A stretch of 64,000 bases of DNA from Alnus glutinosa (GCF_958979055.1 NC_084886.1:52497102-52561101), one strand, 5' to 3'; shown: positions 36,860 to 49,770, counted from the stretch's first letter. The notes: generated by a model not told the origin, from the sequence alone. Made by a program: numbers and translations.

Positions 36860-39780
36860 ATTATTAATTATACATTTTATCTTTGTTTCGAGTTTATTTT
36901 ACTGAAAAATCTCATTTATAATTCTCGATTTTTTATTATTTTTTAAAATTTTATGAAAAGGTAACTAAACTTTAAAACTTTAAAATGAGTTAATTTTAAG
37001 TATCAGCCTTTCAATTTTTTATTTATTTTATTTTTTTAAAATTTCAACCATCTATTTGAATTTTTCATTCATTCTTGTCAAAATTCTTAAAACGTACTTG
37101 TTTATTTTTTATTTTAAAAAAAAAAACCTATTAAGGGCTCGTTTTGGTGTGTATTTATTATATTATATTATTCTTTATTATATTCAAAATTGTCAATACC
37201 AAGAAAATTTATTTTTTTAAAATTATGTTTGGGTAGTTTAGAGAACATGAGACAAAATTAAAAAAAACAAAAAAAGCAATGGGGAACCAAGATTTTGGGT
37301 GAAGGGGATCAAGAATTTTTTTTTTTTTCGATGAATAAAAAAATAAAATTCAACAAAAATTAATTAATTTGTTGTTTTCAAATTGTATTTGTGAAAAATT
37401 ATAGTCAAATGGTTGACAATGTATTTTTTGTAGATACACTCTTCGAATGTTGTCTCTATCATTAAGATGGTAACCATAATTTTTTTTTTCTTAAGTAAGG
37501 ATGGTCGGTAGATTTGTTAAATTTACCTCAATACAAGCTCTTTTAGAATTTGATTGTAACTCAATTGAATTATTATTCTTTATAATCTCATCAACTATAA
37601 TTATATATTTTATATAATTAAAATATAAAACAAAAATTATATATATTCATAAATAATTAAATTTTAAAAAAATAAATTTAAACATAATAACAAATAAATT
37701 AAAAATAACAATTTAAATATAAAAACTTAAACCTTAATCGAAAGTTTATTAAGTTTATTACATACATGGAATGGTTTGAGTCGGAAGAAAATAGTGTTCT
37801 TATTTTTCAAGCCACAAGTCACAAGATCTGAAGAGTGAAGGCCGAAGCTATAGAAAAACAAACATATTTTATGATATGACATTCAATCCATGACACCATT
37901 GACACGCACAGTCGCACCCGACACACGGCTCTACGCAGCTCAGAGAGTCTGAATAATAAATTTTTTTTTAGACTTCGAGTAACGCCCCACGCCACTGCTT
38001 GTTAATTGTTAATTTGTTATGTCTTCAAGCTACAGTAAATTACTTTTTACTTTTAATTTTTATGAGAAAGATTTAAGTCTCCAAAAGGACGCCGCTGCTT
38101 GTTTAGACTTATTACTCATCTGTTTGATGATTTTGATCCGATTCGTCCTTGTCCAGTTGTCCTTGTAGCTGTAGTCTCAAGTCTGTAGAGTTGTAGACTT
38201 GACTGATGAGTGATGACTCTTGAGTCTTGACTCTTTGTAGACTTCCCTTGACGCTGCGTTTTGATCCTTTCGGAGATAAGAAAAAAAAAATGTTGCCTCG
38301 TCACTTGTCATGTTGTCTTCCACCTTCATCCGGACCCTTCTTCAACCTCTCGACTCTGTATTTTTTTTTTTACCTTACAGAAATGAGAAACGTTTTGAGT
38401 TAGGACAGACAGAACAAAAAAAAAACACGGCAATGGGTGGGCAAGTTTGCCCTCGATGAATTGTTGAAGGGGGCATTCTAGGGAGATAGAAAAAAGTTAA
38501 GCCAAGGATAAAGAGATTTCTTAGGAGGTGAGGGGGCATTTGACCCCTCCACCCCCCTCACTCCGCCATGGTTATATAAGTAGAGGTAACCCTATTTTAC
38601 TTCGGAGAAATGCTAAACATCCTCCATTCATTCTCTTTTACCACCCTCTTTTCTTTAAAAAAAAGATTAATTTTTATTATAAAAGAGTGATAAGGGGATG
38701 ATGAGAGGATGTGTAGAAGAGCTCTTTACTTTGTAGCAGTAGTAAACACCTAAACGGTAGTGGGCCCCTTTTTGTGACCCGTTCACAAACCCCCATAATT
38801 TTAAGACATTTTAAAATTATCTTCATAAAGTTAAAAAATTCTTAATTTATACATGAAACTTCTAATTTTTTACAATATTTAACCTCATTCATTACGATTT
38901 TCTGTTAAATCCTAACGAATGTGACGCAGAGAAACCGTATGTCATTAGGTAACCTAGCTGTGGGTTACCTTTATTTTTTATTTTTAATTTAAAATTAAAG
39001 GTAAATTTGAAATTTTATAAAAGTTTTAGGAGTATAAAAGTTATTTCACCATTTTTGACGTCTGATTTAATGTCAAATCTTAACCAATGGTGATATTGAA
39101 AAAAATTAGAAATTCAATAGTTTAAATTAAAAGTTTTTAAACTTTAATGAGGTTAGTTTAAATTGAATGGAAGTTGAGGAGGATTTTCTAAAATTTCTCA
39201 TTTTAAAAAAATAAAATAAAATTGACAACAATCTTCGAAGCATATAATTTTAAATACATTTTAAATATAATTAATGGAATATCTAAGTCTCTTTTCTTTT
39301 GGGTCAAAATTCGATCTTTATTTAACCCAATAAGAAAAAGCCTACAGCGAAACCTTTAGAATTAAAACAAGAGACTAAATCTCTATAAAACAAGAATAGA
39401 ATACTCTAAAATTACAATATTATGGGTACTCTCAAGCATTTTCTCGATTCTTACTCTAAAAAAATATGTACAAATATCATTTGCTAATTTTTAAATACAT
39501 TTTAAATATAATTAACAGAGTATCTAATAGTTGTTGTTAGAACATGTGATTATTTTACTTTGTAACTGTACTAGTAAACACTAAACATTGAGACAATATT
39601 GGCCCTTATTTGTGCCTCATCAATCATTAATAATTTAATATTATAGCGACAAATTAAAGTTTATATTCAAATTCTATTTTTAGAATATGTGATTCACGAC
39701 ATGTAATTTTAATAGGACTAATATAGATATGAATTCGAATTAACCACACCATCAAGACTCAAAGAGCCTGAGTGGCCGGG
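36860..39780. other. AT-rich spacer between the two LPHELYG genes
   Basis: No supportable gene. It contains a possible MITE (38605-38727) and repeated GACT(T/C)TTGA-like motifs around 38160-38250. Other ORFs are short and low-complexity. Confidence 0.5.
38605..38727. mobile_element. possible MITE
   Basis: Partly matching inverted arms: AACATCCTCCATTCATTCTC and the inverse of GATGATGAGAGGATGTGTAG, around an A/T-rich centre. The ends are not precisely defined. Confidence 0.4.
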
Positions 39781-39787
39781 ACCCGAC

Positions 39788-39835
39788 CATTGCAGATGTA
39801 GAAGCGACATGGCTAGCCCCAGTCGGCCTCAAAAG
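39788..39835 (+). mobile_element. LINE RNase H sliver, copy at gene B
   Basis: Nucleotide match to 35480-35535 (CATTGCAGATGTAGAAGCGA, CATGG, GCC, AGTCGGCCTCAAA). It sits at the corresponding place downstream of gene B. Confidence 0.5.
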
Positions 39836-40314
39836 TATTTTTCCAGTTGAGAAATATAGGGTATGTTTGGTAATTCAGTGTTTTTTTATTATTTTTAAAA
39901 AATATGTTTGGATTAATTTTTAAAATTTAAATTTTACTCAAATTTTATTCATTTTTGTTTTTTTAAATTTTATCTTTGATTCTCTAAATCATTCGATCAT
40001 AATTTTAAAAAATAAATTTTAAATTAATTATGTTAACTTCTTTATTGATGATTAAAGGAACATTACAACATCGACTTAGACTTGGATTACAAGTCCTACA
40101 CTCTTGCTTGGAGATAAAGGGCAATACTGACTCTAAAATAGATAATTAGATAACTTTTTGTAGATAAAGATACACACTATCACCACAAGATAACAACTAA
40201 AAGAAACATAAATATTGATTTACAGAAAAAAGAAAAAAGATAAAAAGAAAGATAAATGTTGACTGTAATCGATCGATGCATGGTCGTTTTGGAACTCAAA
40301 AGAGCTTTTGCTTC

Positions 40315-40695
40315 TTAATTCGTGGGTGTGTTACTCTGTGATCCATTACTCTCTTCAGAATTATTGTGGTGTTTCTTTCTCTCTTTGAAGAGATTGTGTG
40401 GTAGATGGAGAGCTAAGAATTTTTTCTGCTTGTAATCATCGCTGTGGCCGTAAAGTTCATGTGGGAGCAGAAGGAGATCATGGTTTGCTCTCTTCAAAAG
40501 AGCAAAGGGTTTTTTCTCCTGGCGAGCGTTGGGGCCATAGAGATTATGTGGTAGATGGAGAGCTAAGAGTTTTTTATGTTCGTAATCATCGCTGTGGCCG
40601 TAAAGTTCATGTGGGAGAAGGAGATGATGAAGGGGTTTTCTGTCCCTACTCAGCCATTGTTGCAACATTGGAGAATCTGCCGACTCAGACGTCAT
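40315..40695 (-). CDS. small LPHELYG-repeat protein B, paralogue of the gene at 35924-36451
   Basis: The ORF gives 126 aa and starts MTSESADSPM, matching the N-terminus of protein A. Four units are headed LLPHELYGHSDD, HLPHNLYGPNAR, LLPHELYGHSDD and HLPHNLFK. The first two and last two form an in-frame duplication with a 150-bp period in the DNA (40391-40485 and 40541-40630). The C-terminus HNNSEESNGSQSNTPTN corresponds to the first serine/asparagine segment of protein A. The stop follows a small indel, and the second half of protein A is absent. LALHL occurs twice, fitting an LxLxL (EAR-like) pattern, possibly by chance. No signal peptide. Function unknown; a real but lineage-restricted gene is the likeliest reading because the frame, 5' UTR and promoter are conserved between the copies while internal repeats have changed in whole codons. 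Confidence 0.6.
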   Translation of the reverse strand: MTSESADSPMLQQWLSRDRKPLHHLLLPHELYGHSDDYEHKKLLALHLPHNLYGPNARQEKKPFALLKRANHDLLLLPHELYGHSDDYKQKKFLALHLPHNLFKERKKHHNNSEESNGSQSNTPTN

Positions 40696-40841
40696 ATCCT
40701 TGCAAGATTGTTGTTGTCTTTCTTTCTCTTCTTCCTGGAAGAAAAAGAAGATGATGATGCAGTACTTGAGGAAAAGCAGTATGCAAAACTTGGGGGTTGT
40801 TCTTTGAAACGCTTATGATCAAAAGCTTAGTCGAAGGTGAA

Positions 40842-40849
40842 TTTATATA
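40842..40849 (-). promoter_or_regulatory. TATA box of LPHELYG gene B
   Basis: TATATAAA on the minus strand lies about 150 bp upstream of the ATG, in the same sequence context as the gene A TATA box (TTATACC upstream, CTTCGACTAAG downstream). Confidence 0.65.
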
Positions 40850-40959
40850 GAGGGTATAAGAAATCTCTGCAGTAGTTGTAGTAGGAGTCGGAGTCGGACC
40901 ATTCGACTGTGGGCTTTATAGCCCATAGATCTTACAGCCACCTACGCTTTGGGCTAATA

Positions 40960-41533
40960 ATTTATTATTAGTCATGTTTATTTATTTCTTTTTGAGAAGA
41001 CTAGTCTAGTATAGTCGTTTTATATTTGGACTTGGTCATTTTTGGACACGTTAACAAACCCATACTCTCACTTTAAATAAATAGAATTAGCCCGTTGAAT
41101 TCTATTTTGATCACAGTTCTTCATTTAGGGTGGAGCGTATTAGACGAGTAATTCTAAATGTCATATTCATATTTTTTTTGCCTCTCTAAAAATGACATAA
41201 CTTTTAAAATTACCATTTGTTCAAAATTGAATTTTGATCAATCACAAACTTAATGGTAATTTTAAAAACCACCTTATTTTAGAAGAACAAAAAAAAGATA
41301 TAAATATGACATAGAATTACTCCGTATTAGACTCCACACACAAAACACATTATTTTCAACTTACAGCCACCCATATGCGTACTCATCAAGCAACAAATAT
41401 ATCTTATATGCTAAATGCTATACCCACCCATTCTACCCCTATTTTACATGACAATATACATCAACCCTTATTTATTTATTTTTAAAAAAAAAAAAAAAAA
41501 AAGATAAATGACTGAAGGACACTACTTCAACCA

Positions 41534-41583
<50 letters not shown>

Positions 41584-42420
41584 ATTGTTAAAAAAAATAA
41601 AATTAAAAAAGGCTGTCATGTGAACCAGTAAAATGAGAATGTGATAAAAATGTAATATTTAACATTACTCTTCTACATAGTACATACTATACAAAACACT
41701 CACCAATATCCCACAAAACTGATATAATAAGTTTCAGTAGCTATTGAATCAACCATTGTTTAAAAAAAAAAAAAAAAATTCCAATTACTAGACCTTGTCA
41801 CATCAACATTATAAAATATTTTTAGGAAATTTGTGTAATACTGATACATAGTACTACTCTTCGAAAAGAGGATATATTGCATAATTCTACCAAATTATAC
41901 GCATACAGTTACTTACCTTTTTCGATCTATGAACAATTTGAACACCTTTGTAAGAGGGTAAAAAAGTCAAGCTTATTACACAACTTTCAATAGTAAAAGC
42001 ATTATAATACAAGGAAGCCCTATTCCTCCAAAAATTCCTCACTCGTCTCCAGGACCATGAGGATTGACAAGGCAACAGCAAGGATTATTATTATTATTAT
42101 TTTTTACTTCTAAACTCATTCTGCTTTACAAGCATCTAACAATACAAAATTCAACTAAATGACAATCAATATCTATTGATAATCACCTCACAACATTGAT
42201 CAGATGGCAAAACGTTAAGGCAGACATAATGCATCCACTTGGACAGACACCCAAGAAGCTGCTGCTATCCAAGCAAGAAATATGGCCTCCAAAACAATGG
42301 TGTTACCATATAACTTCTTTGCTTTGCCTTCTTTTTGTCAGGGGAGGGAGTATTTGTTCTAGAAACAAATATTCACAATTGATTCCAGCAAAAGCAATTA
42401 TCTCCTTAATCAGGGTTCCT
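40960..42420. other. spacer and 3' region of the Tic22-like gene
   Basis: AT-rich with several A-runs. 41539-41581 is a run of 43 A with ACCATTGTTA immediately on both sides. 41940-42080 resembles 33711-33860. The Tic22-like 3' UTR probably occupies the last few hundred bases. Confidence 0.5.
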
Positions 42421-45400
42421 CTAAATGTTTCTACCACGAACCCATCTAGCTGAACCAGTCTTTGCCATGCCAGAATAGTAATCGCCCACATTTGCCACAA
42501 AAAGTGGATCCCTATCTTCAATTTTGAACTCATTACTACTACTACTACTACTACTACCTATGGCATTTCCCTGCTCTGTCTGCTCCAACTCTTTTGTTAG
42601 ATCCTCCATTGTCTTCTTTAAACTGGCTTTGCTCATCTGGCCAGCTTCCCCAGTTGAGATTCCAACCATTGTAATCTTTGGAAGAAATGGAGTCGGCTGT
42701 AGGTTTTGTTTTATGCATTCCCTTGGTGAGTCTTCCATTTGGTATGACTTTTTTGACCACAGACGACTAAACAAACCTTCAAAAGGCAACCTGAAATCGG
42801 GTTTGTGTCGGTCCGCTTGAATATCATCTTTTAATGTAAGTTCTGAAGTGCCTTGGTGTTGAGAATCTTTACTATCATTTTCCACTTCAGAGTTGGCAAG
42901 ACAGCTGGTTGACTCAAATGCTCTCAGAACAGAAGCTGCACTCCTGCAACATAACAATGATATTGTTGATACAAAGGCACTCAAGAGATGCAGAACCCAA
43001 TAGTCCCTAATGCATTAAGTCTAAAGGTTCCAGTTGCACTCAAGTCTTGCAATGTGAACATTTAGTAGGTAAAATCGCCCACCAACTGTCAAAAACAGCT
43101 TTTCAAAACAAACAGCCTAATTTGACAAGTTTTTGGCCAGTTAGTTCATACTGTTGAAATGGTGCTAAAATGCTTTCTTAAAAACACTAAATTCAATGAT
43201 TGACTCAAGTCATTCATATGCATTACCATATTTATGCACAAAGTATAATTAAACAACTATACTGCATTAAGGTTTTAATTCTACTAGCATTGAGCGATAG
43301 TTGAAGGGCAAAACCCCCAATACTAACTGTTGGTCACTAGAAACCAAATGTTCCCAAATTACAAGATTCGACTATGGTAACCCCACTGCAATACCTGAAC
43401 GTCGTACGCAAACATAAGTAAGAACTTATGCATAGAAACCAAGGGAAAACCCTAAAATGCACACCTCATATACATGACTCAGCCACAAGGTCCACATCCA
43501 TGGTCAAAATGGCAACCAAATCCACTATCACATTTAAAAACATAAGTTTTCCGCCAACATGTTATCAAAATTAAATATCTAACAGAGTACACAAAAATTC
43601 ATGATCAGACCTCTCTTGTGTTGGATACAACAAAAGGAAACCTTAACATGAGTGGTGAACGAGTGACAAATTTGCAAGAGCCTCACTACACCGCCCCAAA
43701 GCTACACCATACCAACACATCCTGCCCCCAAGTGTGTGGACTGCTTTTGGCTCTCCACTCTTTCCCAATTTGTATGGTCTTATATACTTGGAGCAATCAA
43801 ACAATACCAGGGTAACTTCCCAAATATATATATACCCTTGGAAAGACAATGGGTGGTGATTTTGTCTATCACCAACCCCACCAAAATCAATGCAAGCAAA
43901 CAAACACATTTTCTGCAAATTACTAAGATAAAACATATGGAAGTCCTAAGTTTCAACAATGCCTTTGGCCTCAAAACATCCATAAAAAGTCATGTCTTGA
44001 TAAGGACTGCGAAGCATATATTCTAGTGCAGTTCTGAAACAAAGACAACTGCCACCTAGCCTTGGAACACAAAGCACAGACATAAATGAAAGAATCTATA
44101 GTTGCATACGCAATAAAGTATAATAACTTCCATCTGAGAAGTCCACTTTCATATTTTCAAGTAATCCTTTAGTTAAAACTGAACCATTTGAAAGCAACTT
44201 ACAGAACTACAAATTAAAAATTACCTTTTTCCATTATGTAATTTTTAATTTTCAGAAAATTCTAGTAATGCATGCAATCAAAAGGCATGCTTTTGCAGCT
44301 GTAAAGAGAAGATGGAGGCTGCTGATGAGGTCACTAAAGAAGGAAGTCCCTGACAGTGGGTCCCAATGCCAGAAGCAACCTTCCCATGTCTTCTTGATCA
44401 CATTAAAGGACACTATAAATAAAATGCCCTACATTATTTAATCAGCTAAATATTAGCATTGAGAATCTATTGGCAGGGCAGATCAAGTTGCTAAATTCTG
44501 CATGAGCTACATAAATCTCTATAATGGAAATTTTATAAAAAAACGTAAGGTGCCCTTAAGTACACATACAATATACACATGAAACACCTAACAAACACCC
44601 AAAGAAAACAACAAAAACCACAACCCGATAACCCTCAAACCCGACAAGCACACTAACCCGAAACCCACAAAGCACCATAAGCCCTCTAACCCAAAACCCA
44701 CATGAAGTAGTCAACGCTACAACACGTGAACCTTGCATTTCCCATGCCTAGAGGATGCACAAGAAGTGTCATAATTTATGGAGCCTTCTAAGTTCAATAG
44801 CTCCCTTCTACCTATAGTCTTAGGACGCGCACCCTTTACCTCCTAATGAAGATCCTCTTCAATGGCTGACAGGAGCGCCAAAGTTGCATCCTCAAACCCC
44901 TTACTCAATACCCCAACCACAAGACGACCATCCTTATCACAACCCCAAGCCCAATCCAAGGGCATGGTAGGGTGGGGGAACACCCAAAGGGTAAGGGAAA
45001 TCTCTATCTTCCTCATCCCAAAAATCATTTCCCTAATCCCACACTATTGTCTCCAAAGACAGACCAAAGCCTACCAGCCACTTCTGAGATTGAATCAAAC
45101 CAGTCAACTTGGAATCACCACCCTTGTCAACAACTGGAATGAAAGAGGAACAACCATCCAAAAGGAAGGGAAAAACCTCTTACACACCATCTTTCATTAC
45201 AGCCAAAGCCGACAATGAAGCAACCGACACTTCAGGCGAGGGCCTGAGAAACCCCCGCTTCACAGTGGCTATAGTCTTAACAAAAGGCTTCGACACCACA
45301 ACGACAGAAGGTTGCATTGGCGGCACAACGAACATCGACACGGCCTTAGCAAGCAAACTATCCTCCATATTTGTGAACCGGCTATCCTTGGTTTTACGGT

Positions 45401-48400
45401 TATAGCAGTTCACTGGCTTAGTCGCCACCGGTATCAAGGGCTCCAAACCAAGTTTTGGTGGCAACAAGGAGTCGACTTCCTGCACCACCGTCAACGGCTG
45501 AGCCACGGGTTTTGTCGAAAAAGAAATGCCCAGGACAATAGCTGCTTCCATCGTCAGAACCGAGAGAAGTAGCACCTCACCAGCAATATCTGACCTAGCC
45601 GAAGGAGTCTGGGTTGTGCACAACGGCCCAAAACCAACTTGACGAAAAAACTTCTAATGCAATCACCTTCGACAGAACCACCTCTGGTGACACGTTCTAA
45701 GCCACCGGTTGTATCTCAACTTTGTCAGACCTTACGAAAGAAGGCCCAATGTGCTGGACGAAGACACCCCATCACATTGGCCTGTACCAGCCGCAATTAC
45801 CATAGCCAGACGCACCTCTGGCGTCTTCTAAGGTGGATCATCACTTGGATTAGGAATGCTAATATCCCCACCCCTATAGGCATGCCCTGTGTGCTTCCCT
45901 AAAATAACCAAACCTGAATTGAATTAAACCTTGGGCCTAGTCTTATGTTTAGGCGCCCATAATTTCCCCCCTCTGAATCGTGCCCACCTAAGATGGGCTT
46001 ACGCTTGAGCCCAAAGCCTAGAGACCAGCCCACTCCCTCCAAACCTTTTAGAATAAACCGCAAAGCCCTCTCCACCTCCTCTTTCACCTTCAACAATTGA
46101 CCCTTCCACGCCCAAAGAAGAGTATTCAACTGCTCCTTTCTAACGCACATGCCTTCCCCTTCGTCAATAGCATCAAAGAGGCAAGTCTTCTTGCATTGAC
46201 CAGAGGAGTCCTTGCCTTGCTGAAAAAGCTCCCCTTCGTCACAAGCATCGTCTGCATCACCATCTGCACACTAAAACTTGCCTCGAACAAAGGGATGGGT
46301 GCCACAAATGTTGCCCAACGGATCAATAGCAGAATGCCGGTCATTACCCAGCGATTCACTAGAAAGTACCATTGTCGTCTTTGTCTTCAATGGAACTCTG
46401 GCCTCCGCACGAAGCACCGCTGCATACAACAGCATACGTAGCTCCATCCCCTCCCTCTGCGCCCCTCAAGAAGCATAATCAACCCTTTCTGACCATCCAC
46501 TGCGAAAACACCCAATTCCAGAAACTGGCTGGCCCTATTACCCCTTCTCCAAACATTGAAAACCTTCAATCCCTCTCGGAATGATTTCACAAAATCCTTC
46601 ACATCCTACATAAACCTCTGCCATTGAAACTTTGATCTTCAAGGTGTAAAGGCATACAAGTAAATCACATTCTGAACATTTATAATCAATGGGTGAAACT
46701 AAAGAATGGCAGTAGACATACCTTTTCTCAAATGAGTCAACCATGTAAGGAAACTTTGGTTGTATGCCTGTGGCTTTCCGCAACCACCTGTTACCGAGGA
46801 TCACTTTGTCAGCTGCATAAAGGAGCTGCATTTCAGCAGCCTTTGAAATAACACTCAAAGGTATTCCAGGATTGCCCATCTCATCCAGCAGTTCTTGAAC
46901 CTGTTAATTCATAGCAAACAAGAAACGTTACACATTACTGTAGTAGGAGGGTAGTTACTTATCATTTTTATTACTAGTCAAAAAGTAGTAGAAGGGTAGC
47001 AGATGTTGTTCAACTTTTTTCTTTTTCCTTTTATATCTTTATCCATTCATATATTCAATTTCTATTGCAGAAGAAGCAGGGGTCACTTCTGGCAAGAGAT
47101 AATAGAATGAACATGACATTTCTGGATCCCTCCATCTGATATGTTATCACTACTGGGTTTTTGACATTCGATATTATTCCAAGAAGTAATAACAGACTGA
47201 CAAATTTCATACCTCTGGAGGCTCCCACAAGCTATCACTCATCTCTTCAATTACTTCTGCGGCAAGGTTGTCATCCGTAACATCTCGTCGGCGCTGCATG
47301 TGCCGAGTTTGAATTAAAGAATGGAAATGTTGGTCAACAGATTCTTCAAGAATGTTATCCAGCACGTCTTTATCAAAGAAGTAGGGAGTATACCTGATGG
47401 GAAAAAACAGTAACAGAGTGAACATTATCAATTCAAAAATACAGTTTTATAGAAAAAATTAAAAAAATAGTGCAATGAGCCATAAATTGGTAATATCTAG
47501 ATGAATTTACAGAAATAATGATGCAATATGGAAGCTAGCCTGAATTGGAAAAGTAAAAATTCTGAAGTTATCTCCACATAAAGTGAATATGTATAAGGAC
47601 TCTATCGTGGATTTCTGACCACATTTTCCATAGGTCCCTTTTATCTCTTCCTTCTCCGAGCTCGGGTTATAGAAGAAGGAATCAGTATTAACAGGAGCAA
47701 AACAATCAGCATTTCCATTTCCAACAAGAGAAGACTACCATATTTGACTAAAAAGAAAAAGAAAAACTAAGATGGGTTAAAATAAAGATCCAAATCCTTC
47801 AAAGAAGGTTGAATTAAAAAAAAAAAAAAAAAAGAAGATTCAAATCCATCAAACTACTATGCCTATTTGTCAAATTGTTATGTGAAAAAAAAGATGTCCA
47901 CACTTTATACAGTCAAACTAACACTAATGTTTTATTTAAAAAAAAAAAAAGAAGAAGAAGAAGAAGAGAGCAAGAAATAACCAACTTATCTGCATGTTAG
48001 AATCCTAGAACTATGTAAAATGAACATACATGGCAGAACTTACCACTTAATTCCATCTGTAGTTGCTATTGCAATATCCAAGTTTTGAGCACTAAAAACT
48101 GGAACACCATCAACCTTTTTGCTTCCGCTGTTCTGTGGGATTGTCTTCAGGAGCTTGTTGGCAGCCTTGACCTGAAAAAATAGTTAAGTATAAGAAAGAA
48201 ATGCTAAATTCTAATGTATAAAATCACATGCATTCCATACTATACCTGTTTCTCATTCGGAACAAACTGGAATAAATGAGGCTTTTCCTGCATGCCACAT
48301 ATTGAACAACTTAAAAGCTAATCCAGAAGGAGATTAAAAATGAAATTCAATACAAGAAGATAAATTTAGATAACTAAGTTAAAAAAAAATTTTGATTGGT

Positions 48401-49770
48401 AACTAAGTTTAAATTTAAAACCAATTACTTGCCACATCCTAGGTATCACTCATTTGTATGCATTCTCTATATTATTTCACCAGCCAAAACAACACACACC
48501 TGCATATAATCTTGGGAAAGAACTCATTCAAAACAACAAAGATCTAAGAATTCATCTTTCCAAAACAACATCTAACATGGTTAATCATACATCTGAACAT
48601 TCTCATCTTCAATTGCACGCATTCGCAAAGAGGTTGTTCCTGGCTTACATCAATATTATAACATAAGCTTGCTTTCCTATTTACATAAACTTCACTAACA
48701 AAAAGCTTCGAGCAAGTTAAGCGTCTGTTTGGTAAAATCGCGGTTTTGGCCTTTAAAGTCTTGCCTTTTTTCTACATTTTCAAATCACCCTTTTTTTTTT
48801 TCAAACTCACTCTCAAACGGGACTCTTTCCGCCATTGTTTTTAAAAAGTTACTTTTATCTTGCGAAATTGCAGGGCCAAAAGCAACCTAAATGTAACCAA
48901 AATATGGATGGGAGTGTCCAAGAAGTCACATACTGACATAATGAAGGCCATCACAAGTAGAAAAGCAACCTGAATGTGTACATTTATATGAACATAAATT
49001 ATAAATACACAAAACAAGCAGTACCTTGAAATGCTCGTATGCTAAATCAAGACGGCAGGCACCCACCACGCCACTAGGAATGTTCAACCTTTTAACGTAT
49101 GCCACTACAGCACAAAGAACGAATAGAAAATGGTCTTTCAAAACCATGAAAAGCTGATCAAGTTGGATAGGCGAAAAGCTACTATCAAAACGTACCTGCA
49201 TCGCCTAAATCCATGAAGAAGCGGAACACAGGGCCGTTTCTTTCGCTCTTAGTAACCGTTGCGAACATCTTCTTAAGCCAATCGGGTGTTCTGTAAATTA
49301 ATCAAAGAGAATTTCAGTCACTGCAATTGCAGAAAACACCCTTGGACTTGTGGGAAATTATAGAAGGGCAAGGGTGCGTACCTTTTGGAGAGGAAGGGAA
49401 TGTCGAAGTGGGTAGAGACGGCCATGAGACCGGTCCCCGAGAGGTCGCACATGCTGAAGACCTGGCCCACGAAGGCGGGCCCACCGCCCTTGCCGGTGGA
49501 GTTGAGCCCGGAGACCCTGACCGTCGAGGGGAACGCGGAGGAGGGGCTTGAATCGGAAGGTGGCGATGGGACGTCGCCCTTGACGGTGGAGAGGCCCGAA
49601 TCGAAGGGCGAGTTGGGGGGGAGGATGAGTGGGACGCAGAATTTGGAGGTGAGGTGGGGTGGTGGTGGGGTTGGAGAAGGCGACGTCGTTTTATGGGAGG
49701 CGAGGAGGGAGAGGAGGTTGGAAGTGGTGGATTGGAGGAAGTGGGAGATGGGTTCGGTTGGGAAGGCCAT
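42421..49770 (-). CDS. Tic22-like family protein (At5g62650-like)
   Basis: Eight exons on the minus strand: 49770-49382, 49290-49196, 49104-49025, 48287-48246, 48171-48044, 47393-47213, 46900-46722 and 42943-42421. They total 1617 nt, 538 aa, with phases agreeing at every junction. Tic22 proteins are intermembrane-space components of the chloroplast protein import path; this longer subfamily is less studied (family knowledge). The N-terminal 130 residues are Ser/Pro/Thr-rich. The Tic22-like core covers about 130-330 ([75 protein letters not shown]). The C-terminal exon is low-complexity, with a serine run encoded by an ACT/AGT microsatellite (about 42534-42556), and ends near [20 protein letters not shown]. 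The 3.8-kb last intron hosts a retroelement. The subfamily name is from memory. Confidence 0.85.
44560..46650 (-). mobile_element. degenerate retroelement (LINE ORF1/gag-like) in Tic22-like intron 7
   Basis: Broken minus-strand frames: [20 protein letters not shown], then in another frame [20 protein letters not shown] (46387-46602), [20 protein letters not shown] (45899-46150), a 147-codon frame at 45180-45623, and [20 protein letters not shown] (44843-45028). The series looks like one nucleocapsid-type ORF of a LINE-like element broken by stops and frameshifts. No reverse transcriptase is present. It lies sense to the host gene. Exact class is uncertain. Confidence 0.55.
48720..48895. mobile_element. 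possible MITE in Tic22-like intron 3
   Basis: GCGTCTGTTTGGTAAAATCG at the left and GGGCCAAAAGCAACCTAAAT at the right resemble the GCCTGTTTGG-type ends of hAT-like MITEs, but the arms match only in part. Confidence 0.3.

Noticed and set aside
40391..40630. EAR repressor motif function of LALHL in protein B
   Set aside because: LxLxL is short and lies within a Leu-rich repeat; absent from protein A, so not used to assign a function.
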